The notes beneath the pieces were generated by a model. That model searched no databases, had not been told where the DNA came from, and was given only the letters and a program-made list of their open reading frames with translations. From Siphonodentalium dalli (taxonomy: Eukaryota > Mollusca > Scaphopoda > Gadilida > Siphonodentaliidae), in assembly GCA_032622095.1 (NCBI GenBank), contig CP136061.1, forward strand, positions 189,104,369 to 189,168,368: 64,000 nucleotides of DNA, read 5' to 3'. Positions 40,492-55,400 of the stretch are shown here, piece by piece. The translations under genes and the position numbers were made by a program. The first letter of the stretch is position 1. Each line of letters begins with the position of its first letter.

Positions 40492-43400
40492 GGCTGTCTG
40501 TAGACACTTTACGCATGGTGCGATAACTCGAACATTTTATATCTGATCGGAACCAAATTTTGTATATGAATTTCTCAGCATAAAAGACAGATCGAGTTCG
40601 AATATGGGTTTGATCAGACTATTTTTTACTGAGTTATGGCCCTTTTTCGAAAAAATATTCACTCTTAAAAAAAATAATAAAATATTTGTTTTTAAATAAT
40701 TAAAAAAAAAAAAAAAATTAAATAACAAAATTTTAAAAACTAACACTATTATAACTCCACCAAGGGTACCCTGAGTCAGCACACCAAATTTGGTTTAAAT
40801 CGGTCCAAAATATTGTCATGTACTGGTGAATTTGTTTGGAGCCATATTCATCAATTCCATCCCATGCCTTTGGACTACTTGGCTATTAATATGGCTATAT
40901 TATTTTCTGATGTCTCTTATGCCAATGTGCAGATAAAAGCTATGGTATCTAAAAAAAAATTTAAGTTTCAACAATACACAGCACATGCTGTTTAATAAAG
41001 GGTTTTGTAGGTTAAGTTACCAAAATGGGCTTTAGAACATTGCTAAAATCATTTAGCTAATCTTGAGATTCAAGCGTCTTTATGCAACTGGGGTTCAGTT
41101 ATTTGATCAATTTAAATTTAATGAGAATTCCATAACTTCTGATTTTATATATATATCCTCTCTGGAATTTTCTAAACTAACTGCCATTTGAGAAAATTAA
41201 TGAGACATGGGTCAGATTTTAGAACACTGTTGATAAATGAAACAAAGTGATATGTTTTTAATCACTTCATGTCATCTGCCATGTAGAGAATGATTTGTTT
41301 GTTATCACAAGAGCCAGCCACTTTCAATGCAATGGCTATTTAGGCATCTGTTATCAGACCCAACACATCACAACCTAACATGTAACTACCAGAGAAAGCT
41401 GCACAACTGAGATCTATAAGGATATTTTGCAGAGAACACTTGATCACTCTTGCTTGGATATTCTTGATTCTACATGTTAATACCTGTGTGCAGATTCTTG
41501 TCTTGCTTGGATATTCTTGATCCTCTTGCTTGGATATTCTTGATTCTACATGTTAATACCTGTGTGCAGATTCTTGTCTTGCTTGGATATTCTTGATCCC
41601 CTTGCTTGGATATTCTTGATTCTACATGTTAATACCTGTGTGCAGATTCTTGTCATGCTTGGATAATCTTGATCCTACCTGTTCATACATATGTGAAGAT
41701 TCTGGTCTTGCTTGGATATTCTTGATCCTCTTGCTTGGATAATCTTGATTCTACATGTTTAATAATACCTGTGTGCAGATTCTTTTCTTGCTTGGATAAT
41801 ATTGATTCTATCTGTTCATACCTGTGTGCAGATTCTTTTCTGCAGAATGTTCTTCTTTCTACTCATCAATACTTAGGATGTATATTGACAAGACTATGGC
41901 TTATGGATTTTCGCGTTCAAACTGAAAATAGCTGATCACTGTCACCAAGGTATGGGTTAAACATCTGCCGATTGTGATCGGCCTCTCGTTCATTTCTGGA
42001 TGATAATTTTAGTAAGTCTGAACTAATTGGAATTAAATTTGGTATGTCAGTTTAATAACCCAATAAATAGATCAAGTTCGAATTTGGGTTCTGCCCACCA
42101 ATTTTCACCAGAGTTACCGGCCTTTTTGTTGGAATTTGCACTCAATTTTCATTTCCGGATGATAACTTTTGTAAGTCTGAACTAAATGGAATGAAATATG
42201 GTATGTGGGTTTTTACTGGCATAAAATACAGGTCAAGTTCAAATTTAGGTTCCGCCCATCAATTGTCACTGGTCAGAGTTATGGCCCATTGTTGAAATTA
42301 CCACGGGCGTATTTTGCTAACCATAGCGATGCTCTTGTTCGTGTATTTATATAGGACTGGTTTTGTTTGATTCCATTGGAATCATCCTAGCTGGAATCAT
42401 CCTGGGACAGTCACAACTAGTTAATGCTAACATTCTCAAAATTATTGCGTTGTATTGTTGCAGGGTACAGATGATGGCAAAGATGTGGTGAAAGACAAGG
42501 AGGCTGCAATGAAGCAGCGTCCACTTGTTCCAAAATCTGTGATATTACGTCTCTTATCTGAAATGATCAAATCGTACGGCTCTTGTACGCAGCTGATAAC
42601 ACAACACATGTACACTGTGGGCCAGAGTGAGTTAGTCAAAGAGGTATGTTTTTGACTGATATCAATATATCCTCACTTTTCGAAGAAATACTGGATAGTA
42701 GGGCTGTAATGATACAATATGCGTATCACTTTTCACTTTAGACATATTTAAAAAAAATAATTTTATCTCGCAGTGACGAATGGTGGCCTGGTATTATATA
42801 TCTCATATCCAATAGGATAGCATTCCATGACTAAGCTTATATAGTCACTCTGAAACAATTGAATTTATCCTTTAGCTTTAGCTGGCCTTGAGTGTTCAAT
42901 GCATGAAAATGTGATCCATTTTAACATAGACATCGGAGAAGTCTGGTCCAACAATAATATATAGAGTTACGCCTCTTGTTTCGCGAATTGAACGAGTATC
43001 CCGCTTGACTCATCCAATTTCACGCTCGGAACTTTTAACACTTTTTCAAAAATAGACCAACTGTTTTAGTTTTCTAAATAATTTTCTAAAATCTTGTTTT
43101 ATCTTAATCATTGACGAAATTAAGCTATCCAGTTGGCAGTCTATTTCTCCCAATAGTATGCAGTGTGATAACTGCATTCACGATTCTCAGTTACAGCGAG
43201 CATCATTACGGGCATGGCACAATACAATGCATGTAATCGTACTGTCAGTTTCATCAACTTAAGGTTAAATGTTATTGGGAAAATCTTGAGTTTGGTCATT
43301 AATATTTCAAATAAAGCATGACCTTATCAACTGATTCAAGTACCCTTAATGAATATCCTACTCATAACAGAAATATAAGTTATAAATCATTAGGAAACAT

Positions 43401-46400
43401 TATGCATTTCTGCGAGTAGCCGAGTACTGCCAGGTGCCCACATGCATGTAACCTTCAACCTTAAAATGGTCAAACTGAAATTACAAATACTTGTATTGTA
43501 TTGACTTTGCACGCTGATCACCACCAGTCCCAATCATAATAAACCTCTTTGTAAATACAACACAACTTGAATGGATCTTACCAGCATTGTATTGATGATT
43601 TGCTGTATATGTAGTAATATATGTAGTAATATTCAATTGGTTGGGTACATTGTTAGTCGAGTACATTTATTTGACTAATATTTGTTTCCGGGGAGATTAT
43701 CTCACATCTCGCGTGTGAAAATCACTGATTGTACGACGATGGAGCGATCTGAGCAATACTCGAATAGTGTGTAACTTCTATTCATAAAATCAATGTTTTA
43801 TTACAATAACTTTGTCTCGTATTGGAATTAATAATTGGAATCAGGTTTGTTAAGATTCAATTTGAAGATTTGATTCGATATCATTCGGCAAATTTGATTT
43901 GAGGTTCGATTCGATCGCAAACTGTCGATTTGCCAGGCTCTAACTTTTAGAACTAAATTGGAGAATCCATTCAGTATAGAAACGGTTCAAATGAAGCTTT
44001 GTATTTTCTGATTATCTTTACAGGAGTGTTCTGTTCTGGGATTTGTGCTGGATAACCTGCTACCATCGTGCCAAACATATGGCGATAAAGACTGCCCAGC
44101 ATTGTCAAGGGTGTTCATAGCCGGATTAGCATCATGTAATCACTGTCCGGAAGCACAGACTGCCTTAGTGAATGAAGTGAAAGCATCCTTACAAAGGACA
44201 TTACTCCTTCCGGAGAGTTCTGAGAAACACACACGAATTCAGGCTCTGACCAACATTGTTAGCACTATGATCGATTCATGTCCTGTACCTGGCCAAATTC
44301 ATACTCCTATGTACAAGGGTCAGTTGAATATGGCAAACAATATTGTCAAGATTATGCTGCGAAGAGGTTTTGTCACAGACTTAGCGCGGATATCACACAA
44401 TTTGGATTTGTCAAGTCCGTTTATGGCAAACACTGTTAATACTGTTCTGAAGCCATTGGAAACATTGTCGAGGCTTGTGAATCAGCCACAGAATAATGCA
44501 CAGAAATCAAAGCTCAAAGATGCACAGACATCAAGCACAGGCATAGCTGGTAAGATATAAATAAGTCTGTCTGTCTCATGTATATGATATATTGTCAAGT
44601 TAGTTTGGAACTGACATGATATATCAACAGAAGATATAAGATCTATCATTGACCAGTCTTTGATGCAGTGGCGAACGGTTTACATTTTCAGATGTGCAAT
44701 GAATTGCCATCTTCATTAGGTCCTTTAATTGTTACGAGACATCTGAATTATGTTTCCTGCTTGTGTGGAAATTGAAATTATATAACAGAAATAGAGAAAT
44801 AAATGCGCCTTCAATAACTTGAACTAATTTCTTTGAGAATATAAACAAAATAGAGATTTATGTGTTTAAATAAGATGACAATTGATATATATTATTTTAT
44901 GTTAACTCAACTATCCTTATGAAGCTTGAAAAAAAGATTTTTATCCAGTTAGTTACTTTTGCTTCTCATTTCCTTAAAGCAATTGCCGGCAGTGATAACA
45001 ACAATGATGTTGAAACTGACCCGTCTATTGTGACCATTGAAGATATCACAGATAATCCAGATGCTCAGAATAACCTTGATGAATCTCTGCCAGCTGAAGC
45101 TGTGGAACCAACCACAACAGCTGTGAGTATAAGTGGGAACAAAGTCAGATTGTACTATTTAACTTAGAAATGCCCCATCGGATTGTTAAAATGTCATACG
45201 CCACACTGATAAAACATGAAATTTAATTGCAGTCAGTATCTGTAGGCTTCAGAAGCCACACAAGAACATCCAAAATAATAAGAATTAACATGAAAACATT
45301 TTAGGAGCACTCTTTAATATTTGACATTAACAATTAGCATATATCAACTAAAACATATTGGCCTCTCAAGGTGCCAAAGTTTACTCATTGCGGTATTTGC
45401 AAAACAAATTATGTAAAATGTTCCAACTAATGTTTTCTTTCTTTTGTTTTTAATTAAAAAAAACAATGTATATTGAATTACATCATAAGTTAATGGTGAA
45501 ATACGAAGCGCCCTGTGTCTTTCCAAAATCAGTGTTGAAACGATTTGTATACAGTCAATGTCAACGTATTGTTCACCAAAAGTTGACTCCAGAATCCCAA
45601 GTCGATTAGTTGCATTAAGTTGAGCACACACTATGTTTTAAGGGAACAATGGTACAATACAGTATACCAACAACGTAGCAATTTAATTACCTGGATGGAT
45701 ACACATTTATTAGCACCGGCCACCCGTTTGTAGCACCGGTTTCTGTCTTCCGATCTTAACACCTGTGAAAAAAAATGGGAACAGCAGTTGCCTCGCAGTG
45801 ATTTTATAGTACTTGATAGCCACATGGTAATTTGGAAGTTTTCCATGGGAATGTGGGTCGATTAGTCGACTTTGACCCAATTTTTGACTGTTCACTACGA
45901 AAAATCTAACTTTTTTCAACACCAGTGTTGTCCGTATTTTAGAGTCATTGTTCGTTGTAGAAAACGTGGCTGTTGGTTGTTACAGTAACTTGTTTACAAC
46001 CATTGGTTTCAACATGCAGAATCTCATCACTTTAGGATTATTGATAACAAAAATAAGAACTAATTATACCTCCCGCAACGATAACCCCAGCAACGAAGTT
46101 GTTGAGGGGGGGGAGGGGGTATACTGGAATCAGCTTGTCTGTCCATCATCCGTTCGTCGTCTGTGGATAAAAATATGCCCAGTGTTTTTATGTTTACCCA
46201 TACCATAGTATGGTAAACATAATGTCGACGTCCGGATTGACCACTCGTCGTCCGTCCGTCTGTCTGTCTGTCCGTGGACACTTTACGCATAGTGCGATAA
46301 CTGAAATATTTTCTATCTGATCGGAACCAAATTTTTTATATGAATTTCTCAGCACCAAATACAGATCGAGTTCGAATATGGGTTCGATCCAAGTTTTTTT

Positions 46401-49400
46401 TACGGAGTTATGGCCCTTTTTCAACTTAGAATTTATGCATGCTGCCATGACTCAAAAAAAAATTATCTGACCATAACCAAATTTGGTATGTGAGTTGCTC
46501 AGCCCAAAATACATATCGAATTCGAATATGGGTTTGATCCGATATTTTTTAATGGAGTTATGGCCCTTTGACATAGAATTTCTGCATATTTTGATAAATC
46601 AACCATTTTTCAACTGATAAGAACCAAATTTGGTATGCGAGTTTCTCAACTCAAAATACAAATCGAGATTGAATATGGGTTAGATCCAACATTTTATACC
46701 AGAGTTATGGCCCTTTTTATGTTTACCCATACCATAGTATGGTAAACATAGTGTCGTTGCCCGGATTGACCACTCGTCGTTTGTCCGTCTGTCCGTCCGT
46801 CTGTCCGTGTTTACTAATGACTACTTATGTGGCTAAGATTGTGTAAAATGGATATTTATGTGCATAACTTCCGTTGCGTGGCTAGCCACGTAACAGCTTT
46901 CAGATGGACGTTCTAAAATGATCTATTTGGCCTAATCAGCTTATTTAATTTTGTAGTCACTCAAAATTTGGAGAAAAAAAGTCCATCGATTTAGACATCC
47001 ATGACCCGTCAATAGGAGATGTCGGACACTGACGAGACATTTATGTGGCTAGCCACCCAATCACGGACCTGTCAGTTTCTCCTATTCCACTGTCCCAGTT
47101 GCTGTGAGCAAGTTTTTGAGTTTTAATCAGCTTCTGCTATAATTCCAACATGTTATGAATCCATAATCTGGAGTTTTATCACTATCTACTACTTGATAGC
47201 CACTTAAAATGTTATGGCTACTTGAGAAGCCACATAAAAACTAAAGCCACATTACCATTTCTAGCCACATAGGTCGAAGCCACATATCTACCCATTTGTT
47301 GGTACGTCCGTCTGTCTGTCCGTAGACACTTTACGAGTAATGCGATAACTCAAACATTTTCTATCCGATCGAAACCAAAATTTGTATATGGGTTTCTCAG
47401 CCCAAAATACAGATCGAGTTCGAATTTGGGTTTGATCCGAGATTTTGTTACAGAGTTATGGCCCTTTTTCAACTTAGAATTCACACATTCTGCCATAACT
47501 CAAACATTTTTTATCTGATTGGAACCAAATTTGGTATGTGAGTTTTACAGCCGAAAATACAGATCGAGTTCGAATATGGGTTTGATCCGATTTATTTTAA
47601 AGGAGTTATGACCCTTTTTTCGAAAATAAAATAAATTAAAAAAAAATCCGATGCTCTAACCGAAATATTTTTTTGTCCGATTGTGTTCATATTTGATATG
47701 TAGGTTTATGATGACACACCCCTCACCTGTATAGTTTTTGGTATTGATTGGTTGATCAGTTTAGAAAATAATTAACCCTTTACACACATGCTATCCAATG
47801 CAATAAGTTGAACATATTTCTTCTGATCTGCCTCATATTTCTTACCTAGGTTTTTCTTAGCACGTTCTTCATCTGTATGGTTTTTGGTATTGTTTAATTA
47901 ACCCTTTTTCACTCTTATGTTTACTTAGAATTCACCCAAGCTGCTATGACTCAAAACATTTTTCATCTGATCAACACAAAATTTGGTATATGAATTTATC
48001 ACCCCTAAATACAGATCGAGTTCGAATATGGGTTTGATCCGATATATTTTAACAGAGTTATGACCCTTTATAATTCAAGTAATTACTGCTGGGAATTTGA
48101 AGAGAACATATATCCCACAGCAATGTGTGTTATTGAAATGAGTTAATTATCACTATGACATTAGATACTACATGCTATAAAGCATGATAGTGGTACCACT
48201 GGCTGGCTGGACTTGTTATCATAATTATGTCAAACTGTGATTGATTACTCACTCTCTGGTGGAGTTCTGCTTTCTGTGCAATATGAAGTTAACCCCTTTG
48301 TTGAAACAGGTTTATTACATTAGCTATATGCACACACTATATGACACCTATTCTAAAATAATAAATTGGAATAGTCCATTGTTACTTTGTAGTGTTGTTT
48401 TACAGACATTGTTCTTTACAAACACTGTTGTCTTATCTTAGACAAAAATTTATCCACACATTCCTTAGTTCCATAACATGATGTCATTGAAAATGATTAA
48501 CCCTCTCCACACATCATATGGTTTTGATGCTTTTCATTTAATCATTCTCCTATGTTATGTCCAGGTTGATGGTGATCCACTTTTGATTTGCATGGATTTG
48601 GGATTAAAATCAAACCATTCCATAGACACATATTATGCGATAGACAGATATAATATTATCCCTTTCACTTTGAGCCAGGTTCAGTAAGGGTTTCAATACA
48701 TCACCAATTGAATATTCATCATTAGAGGAAATGTCTTATTTTGAAATTCCCTCAATTGCATTTGGGCTCCAGGATAATATTAATGGTGCTGGTATTCTTG
48801 AGACTGACTTATTGTATGGGGTTCTAAATCCAATGACATGCTTTTCATAGACTATTTTGTGTTTATCAGTTCATTAGTTTGGGTAAGATTAACCCCATTC
48901 TATCCGATTTGATAACTCAAATATTTCCATTGATTATGTTTATAGTTCTTGGCATAGTTGACGATAACACACCCCTAACCTGCATAGTGAGGGTCATTTG
49001 GTTTATTTGCTTAAAAATATTAACATCCTTCACCAATCCTGTTGACACAATGTGATAACTAAATATTTTTCACACGATCACTATATAAAGTGTGAATTGT
49101 TGAAACTTTTGCACTCATGAAAAGGTTGGTGTAAGGATTTATAAAATTTATAAAAATAGCTAATCGCTATCGCCAAGGTATGGGTTAAACATCTGCCGAT
49201 CGTGATCGGCCTCTCGTTCAACTAAGAATTGAACAGATAACCATAGCAGTCAACAACTAATTGATTACCAGCAGTATCACTTTAGCTCTGGTTGAGACAA
49301 ACAGTAAATCTAAGTTATTGATAAGGCCTAACAAAATAATACCTGTGTTTCCACTAACGGGGTCCCAAAAATGTTGGGTCGTTAGGTAGGTAAACGTTTT

Positions 49401-52400
49401 TGTTTTTGTTTTTGTTTTGTTTTTTTTAAACCTATTTTGGCGGGGCAACTTTTTGGGATAATATTTGTCTGCGATTCATGATCAAGCAACATTACTCATT
49501 TGTTCCATTTGAGTTTGCATCAGTAGAGGCAGTCACAGTTTTTGTGTAATTTTGGCATGGCTCCCATGGCATGTGTTGATGCCAAATTGGATTTGAGAAG
49601 AAATTAAATAGGTTAAATGATGCAAAACTAATACTAAATCATGTGTCACCGATAGTAGAGTGCAATGCAAGCATTAATTGGTACACGCGGTAGTATCAGA
49701 TACTTAGTAGCAATTCTCGAACTGTCTGGAAGTGTCGGCGACCTTCAATCAATTCCGATCCTTTGAAGTTTTCTCTGATCTTCCGACAAAAGCACGTGTG
49801 CAGTCACTGTGTATCAAGTCTGAATGCACACAGGGAAGTGACAACATCAAAGTGGAGTTGTGTGGCAATGCGTGCTTTCGTAACTTAATAGTTAATACTG
49901 CACGAAAGCAACATGGATTCAAATTGCAATCACACCACGACATACTAAAAACTGTTTTACAGTGGGGTTTATAAAAACTATGTAAGTCGACAAAGTTTGA
50001 AGATTGAGATCAGCTGCACAATGTCTTCACTCTTTCCGTTCTTCCTCCATGTTGTGATATAATATGATCAATTCAATTGAGTGACCAAACAGACATCGTA
50101 GTTGAAACAACCCAAAACCTCTTTAACTTCTTCAATTATCTTCCCTTTTATCAAGGAAATTGAATAGGGATCTCGTCGATTCGTCCCGAGTACGAAACGA
50201 CTTCGATTCGTCCCAACTTAGAAATTTACTTTGATTGATTCGTCCCATGTAGGCTACTATGGTTGTTTCGTACCCCGAATATAATTATACAACCTGCTAA
50301 TAAATTTAATATCATAACTTTCCATTGTATTAACATGCTAAAATGTGTTCACTTATGAGTACTGACAGGTTGTTTTCACAACACGAAGACCACGGAGTGT
50401 CTCCCGTCTGAGTAGGCGTCATATTGTTTTTACAAGTCGATGCTCATGTGTGACCACTGGTCTCATGTGCCGATGAAACGGAATGTATTTATAACAATAA
50501 CAGATCCGATTGTAGCTAGGCCTACATGCAATCATTATCTCGAGATTGCCTGCACGGTGGGGATTGGGATTCGCGATTTTCTCGGGGAACTATTTCCGAT
50601 TACGACATTCGCCCGCGACGCTACGAAAATAGCAGAGGTGTTTCGAATGCCCATTGACAGCTAACGTAAACGAACGATCGGGCCCGATTGGCCGATTGTG
50701 GTTGGGTGATAATAATTATTATTATTATTGGGCCGTCCGACAATCGGTCAATCTCGTGCATTTTCGTGCAACGAGATCTCGCGATCGGCCGACCACATGA
50801 CACCGTCTCCTGTCCGTCTGTAGACGCAGTATATATCGCGTTTCTGTGGCAAGGTACCCACTCAACGCACCACGTGATATCAATTTAAATTAACTTGGTA
50901 GTTTATATTTTTTGAAAACCCAATAAAATGGGGGCAGTCTGCGACTTTTTCGGCGGTCGGTCGGGTTAGCAGAAACAGTGTACTTTTTCTTCTTTTTTTT
51001 TTAATTTGCAATAAAATGGTCTCAGTCGGCAACTTTTTTTAACGGTCGGTCGGGTTAGTGGAAACACAGGTATTATTTTTTTAGGCCTAATTAGAGTTAT
51101 TTTTAGACATTAGTGTGAGGTGTAACCAGATATATGTTTTTGAGGGACAGGATTCTGGCTTTCAGACTGTAGCTCTATCTAATTAATTTGCACTCTTACT
51201 CTGGGTTTCTGAGAAGGTCTCTATGCCAGGAAAGATGGGAATAAATTGTGTTTTATCACATATTTTGTCATGTTTGTCCAGTGTTTCACAGACAAAAAAT
51301 TCAAATGCATGCCCATGCTGGTGGAGATGGGAAAATTGATACTTTAATACCCACAAAAGACTAATTTTTATGTTTACCCATATCCACTGGGGGGAAACTG
51401 TTTCACCAGAATCGATTCTATTGCCCTCCCGGTTCCGTCTCTATCGAATTAAGTTCCGACTCTTTCGCGATTTCTAAAACATATTTTCAAAGTTTTGACC
51501 GTTGTTTATAGACTGAATGTCAAAACAGAATGTATTCTCCAATAACAATCGACAGATTATGTCTTTATACGTGTTTATTGATGACAGTAATGCAAAATCG
51601 GCTGCATGTTGTGCACAGTTAGAGACGTAGTGCATTTGGGTGCATTTCCCATGAAAATTAAGCAGCAATTTGATGCTCAGATTATCGGCCTTGTCTACTT
51701 TAAATTGGACTGAAACTTGTCAAGTTTTATGGCTGAACATTAGATAATTATAATACAAAACCTCCCGATGGTTCTTCGCCGTACAAGTCCTTGAAATTAA
51801 TGCCTCAAAAAGCAACAAAAGGTTCCGATTCTATTGTGATGTTTATGTTCAAGATCGGTTCTTTCGTTCCTGTTTACAGTACATTCATATTCGATCAGAT
51901 TATTTGATTGTACATCTATAGTTGCCCAATGACAATACATGGTCATATATGGTTTAAAATGTAGCCATAGTAAATCAATAGATGAGTTTTAGTGGTCCCA
52001 AACGATCATAGGTCAGATATTAAAGATGATCGATCGATAATCTCTAATATCCAACCTATGATGCTTTGGGACTACTGAAAAACTCATATTGGTGTTGCTG
52101 TGACTATAGTTTGAACCATATATGGTAATATGGCTACTAGAAACACAAATGAACTATCTGGTCGAATATAATATTGCAGTAAACGGGGAGGGGGGGGGGG
52201 TGCGAAAGAACCGATCGTGAACATAAAAATCACATTAGAATCGGAACATTGCGTTGCTTCTTTTGATGGATTAATTTGAGGGTCTTTTACTGTGAGGAGC
52301 CATCGAGAGCTGTGCTGTAATCGTGTCCTGGTGTTCGATCATACAAGAAGACATATTTCAGTCTAATTAAAAGGTAAAAAGGCCGATTAAAGGAGCATCA

Positions 52401-55400
52401 AAATTCTGCTTAATTTACAAAGGAAATGCACACAAACACATATACTCTTCTAATTGTGCAAAAAATAGCCGACTTCGCATTATTATCACCAATAATTACG
52501 CACAAAGACACAATCTAGCGATAGTTTTTGTAAAATACGTTCTGTTTTAACATTTAGTGTATAAATGGAGGTCAAAACTTTGAAAACATTTGTTTCAAGT
52601 CGCGAAAGAGACGGGACTTAATTCGATAGAGACGGAACCCGATAGGCGATAGAATCGATTCTTGTGAAACAGTTTCCCCCCAGTGATATCATAGTATGGA
52701 AGTGTCAACATACAGATTGACCAACTGTCATTAGTCCATCCATCTGTTTGTCTGTAGACACTTTACGCATGGTGCGATAACTCAAACATTTTTTATCTGA
52801 TCGGAACCAAATTTTGTATATGAATTTCTCAGCACAAAAGACAGATCGAGTTCGAATATGTGTTTGATCAGACAATTTTTAACTGATGGCTCTTTTTCGA
52901 AAAAAATAAAATATTCACTCTTAAAAAAATAAATTTAGTTTGAATTCCTTGCCCTATTTAACATAAGCATGTGATTTATTGACAGCTCTGTTGTATAACA
53001 GATATTAATCGGTCAGCAGTGAGATGTTTATCTTGATTGCTGTTGTGGGTAGAATTTGATACATTATCATTATATTGGAATCTCTTGATCAAGTATTGCA
53101 TGTCCAGGTCACCTTTTCACATTTAACCCAAGGCTGTGGTGGTTCAGCATTACAGATCCTGTTCCAGTGCATTCTCTTATATAAATGTGAGTGACACATA
53201 AATTCCAGTAATTTGTGTTATGTGCATTGTCTATAATAGTACCTAACAGTATACTCTATAATTCAACATCAAAACTCTCATTTATAATTCCGATCAGAGT
53301 AATTTACTATCGCCAAGGGATGGGTTAACATCTGCCGATCGTTATCGGCCTCTCGTTCTGAATTGTTTTCAAATCATTTTCCGTGAAACTTGACACAGAT
53401 ATCAACCACCATGGGAACCTGTGCACTTGCGATTGTGACGTCTGTCAGACTTTTTTGGTTGCAGTTATTCCCCTTTTTGTCCGCCGACCCAACGGGTTCG
53501 GAGGACTATAGCACGTCCGTCCGTGCGTCCGTCCGAGGTTTCCGGATGATAACTTTAGTTAGAGTGAACCAAATTAAATTAAATTTGGTATGTGGGTTTA
53601 CTAGCAGAAAAGACAGGTCAAGTTCGAATTCTGGTTCCGTCCGCCAATTTTCATCTGAGTTATGCCCCTTTTTAGCTCAACTTACTTTTGTAAGTTTGAG
53701 CTATTGCCATGGCTTGGCGTCCGTGTGTGCGTGTGTCCGTCAACAATTTCCTTTGGCGCGGGCTACAGGTCGTACCTTTGGTCTGATCTTTATGAAATTT
53801 TGCATGAATGTTGACATTGACATGTAGATGGGAACGAGTCATTTTGGGATCATTCGGCCAAAAAACATGGCCGCTGGTGGCCATTTCGGATTTCAAAATT
53901 CAATCCATTGGCGCGGGCTACAGGTCGTACTGTTCGTCTGATCATTATGAAATTTGTCATGGATGTTAATATTGACATGTAGATGGGAACGAGTCATTTT
54001 GGGGTCGTTCGGCCAAAAAACATGGCCGCTGGCAGCCATCTTGGATTTTACTCTTTGCATGACTAAATCCTTTGGCACAGGCTACAGGTCGTAGTTTTGA
54101 TCAGAACTTCATGAAATTTGTCATGGATGTTAACAATGACATGTAGATGGGAACGAGTGATTTTGGGGTTGTTCGGCCAAAAAACATGGCCGCCAGCAGC
54201 CATCTTGGATTTTACTCTTTGCATGACTAAATCCTTTGGCGCGGGCTACATGTCGTACCTATGGTCTTATCTTTATGAATTTTGTCATGAATGTTGACAT
54301 TGACATGTAGATGGGAACGAGTCATTTTGGGGTCATTCGGCCAAAAAACATGGCCGCTGGTGGCCATTTTGGATTTCAAAATTCAATCCATTGGCGCGGG
54401 CTACAGGTCGTGCTGTTCGTCTGAACATCATGAAATTTGTCATGGATGTTAATATTGACATGTAGATGGGAACGAGTCATTTTGGGGTCGTTCGGCCAAA
54501 AAACATGGCCGTCAGCAGCCATCTTGGATTTTACTCTTTGCATGACTAAATCATTTGGCGCGTCTACAGGTCGTAGTTTTGATCGGAACTTCATGAAATT
54601 TGTCATGGATGTTAACAATGACATGTAGATGGGAACGAGTGATTTTGGGGTTGTTCGGCCAAAAAACATGACCGCCAGCAGCCATCTTGGATTTTACTCT
54701 TTGCATGACTAAATCCTTTGGCGCGGGCTACAGGTCGTACCTTTGGTCTGATCTTTATGAAATTTGTCATGAATGTTGACATTGACATGTAGATGGGAAC
54801 GAGTCATTTTGGGGTCATTCGCCAGCAGCCATCTTGGATTTTACTCTTTGCGTGACTAAATTCTTTGGCGCGGGCTACAGGTTGTAGATGGGAACGAGTA
54901 ATTTTGGGGTTGTTCGGCCAAAAAACATGGCCGCCAGCAGCCATCTTGGATTTTACTCTTTGCATGACTAAATCCTTTGGCGCGGGCTACAGGTCGTACC
55001 TTTGGTCTGATCTTTATGAAATTTGTCATGAATGTTGACATTGACATGTAGATGGGAACGAGTCATTTTGGGGTCATTCGCCAGCAGCCATCTTGGATTT
55101 TACTCTTTGCATGACTAAATCCTTTGGCGCGGGTTACAGGTCGTACCTTTGATCAGATCATTATGAGATTTGTAAAGGCTGTAGATGGGAACAAGTCATT
55201 TTGGGGTAATTCGGAAAAAAACATGGCTGCCGGTGGCCATTTTAGAATTTACTCTTTGCATCAATAAATCCTTTGTCACACCATAATCACCACATCCCTG
55301 ATCCGATCATTATGAAACCTGTTATGAATGTTGATATTGACATGAACATCTAGTCTTACTTAGACATTTCAATTAGCACTTTTCCTATTCCTCCATTTAC

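Noticed and set aside
42690-43960. Possible hAT element starting TAGGGCTGTAATGATACAAT
   Set aside because: No matching inverted end or duplication could be found in the same intron.
49732-49974. 80-codon frame in element A
   Set aside because: No family recognised, and not found in the related element B. Left as a note within element A.
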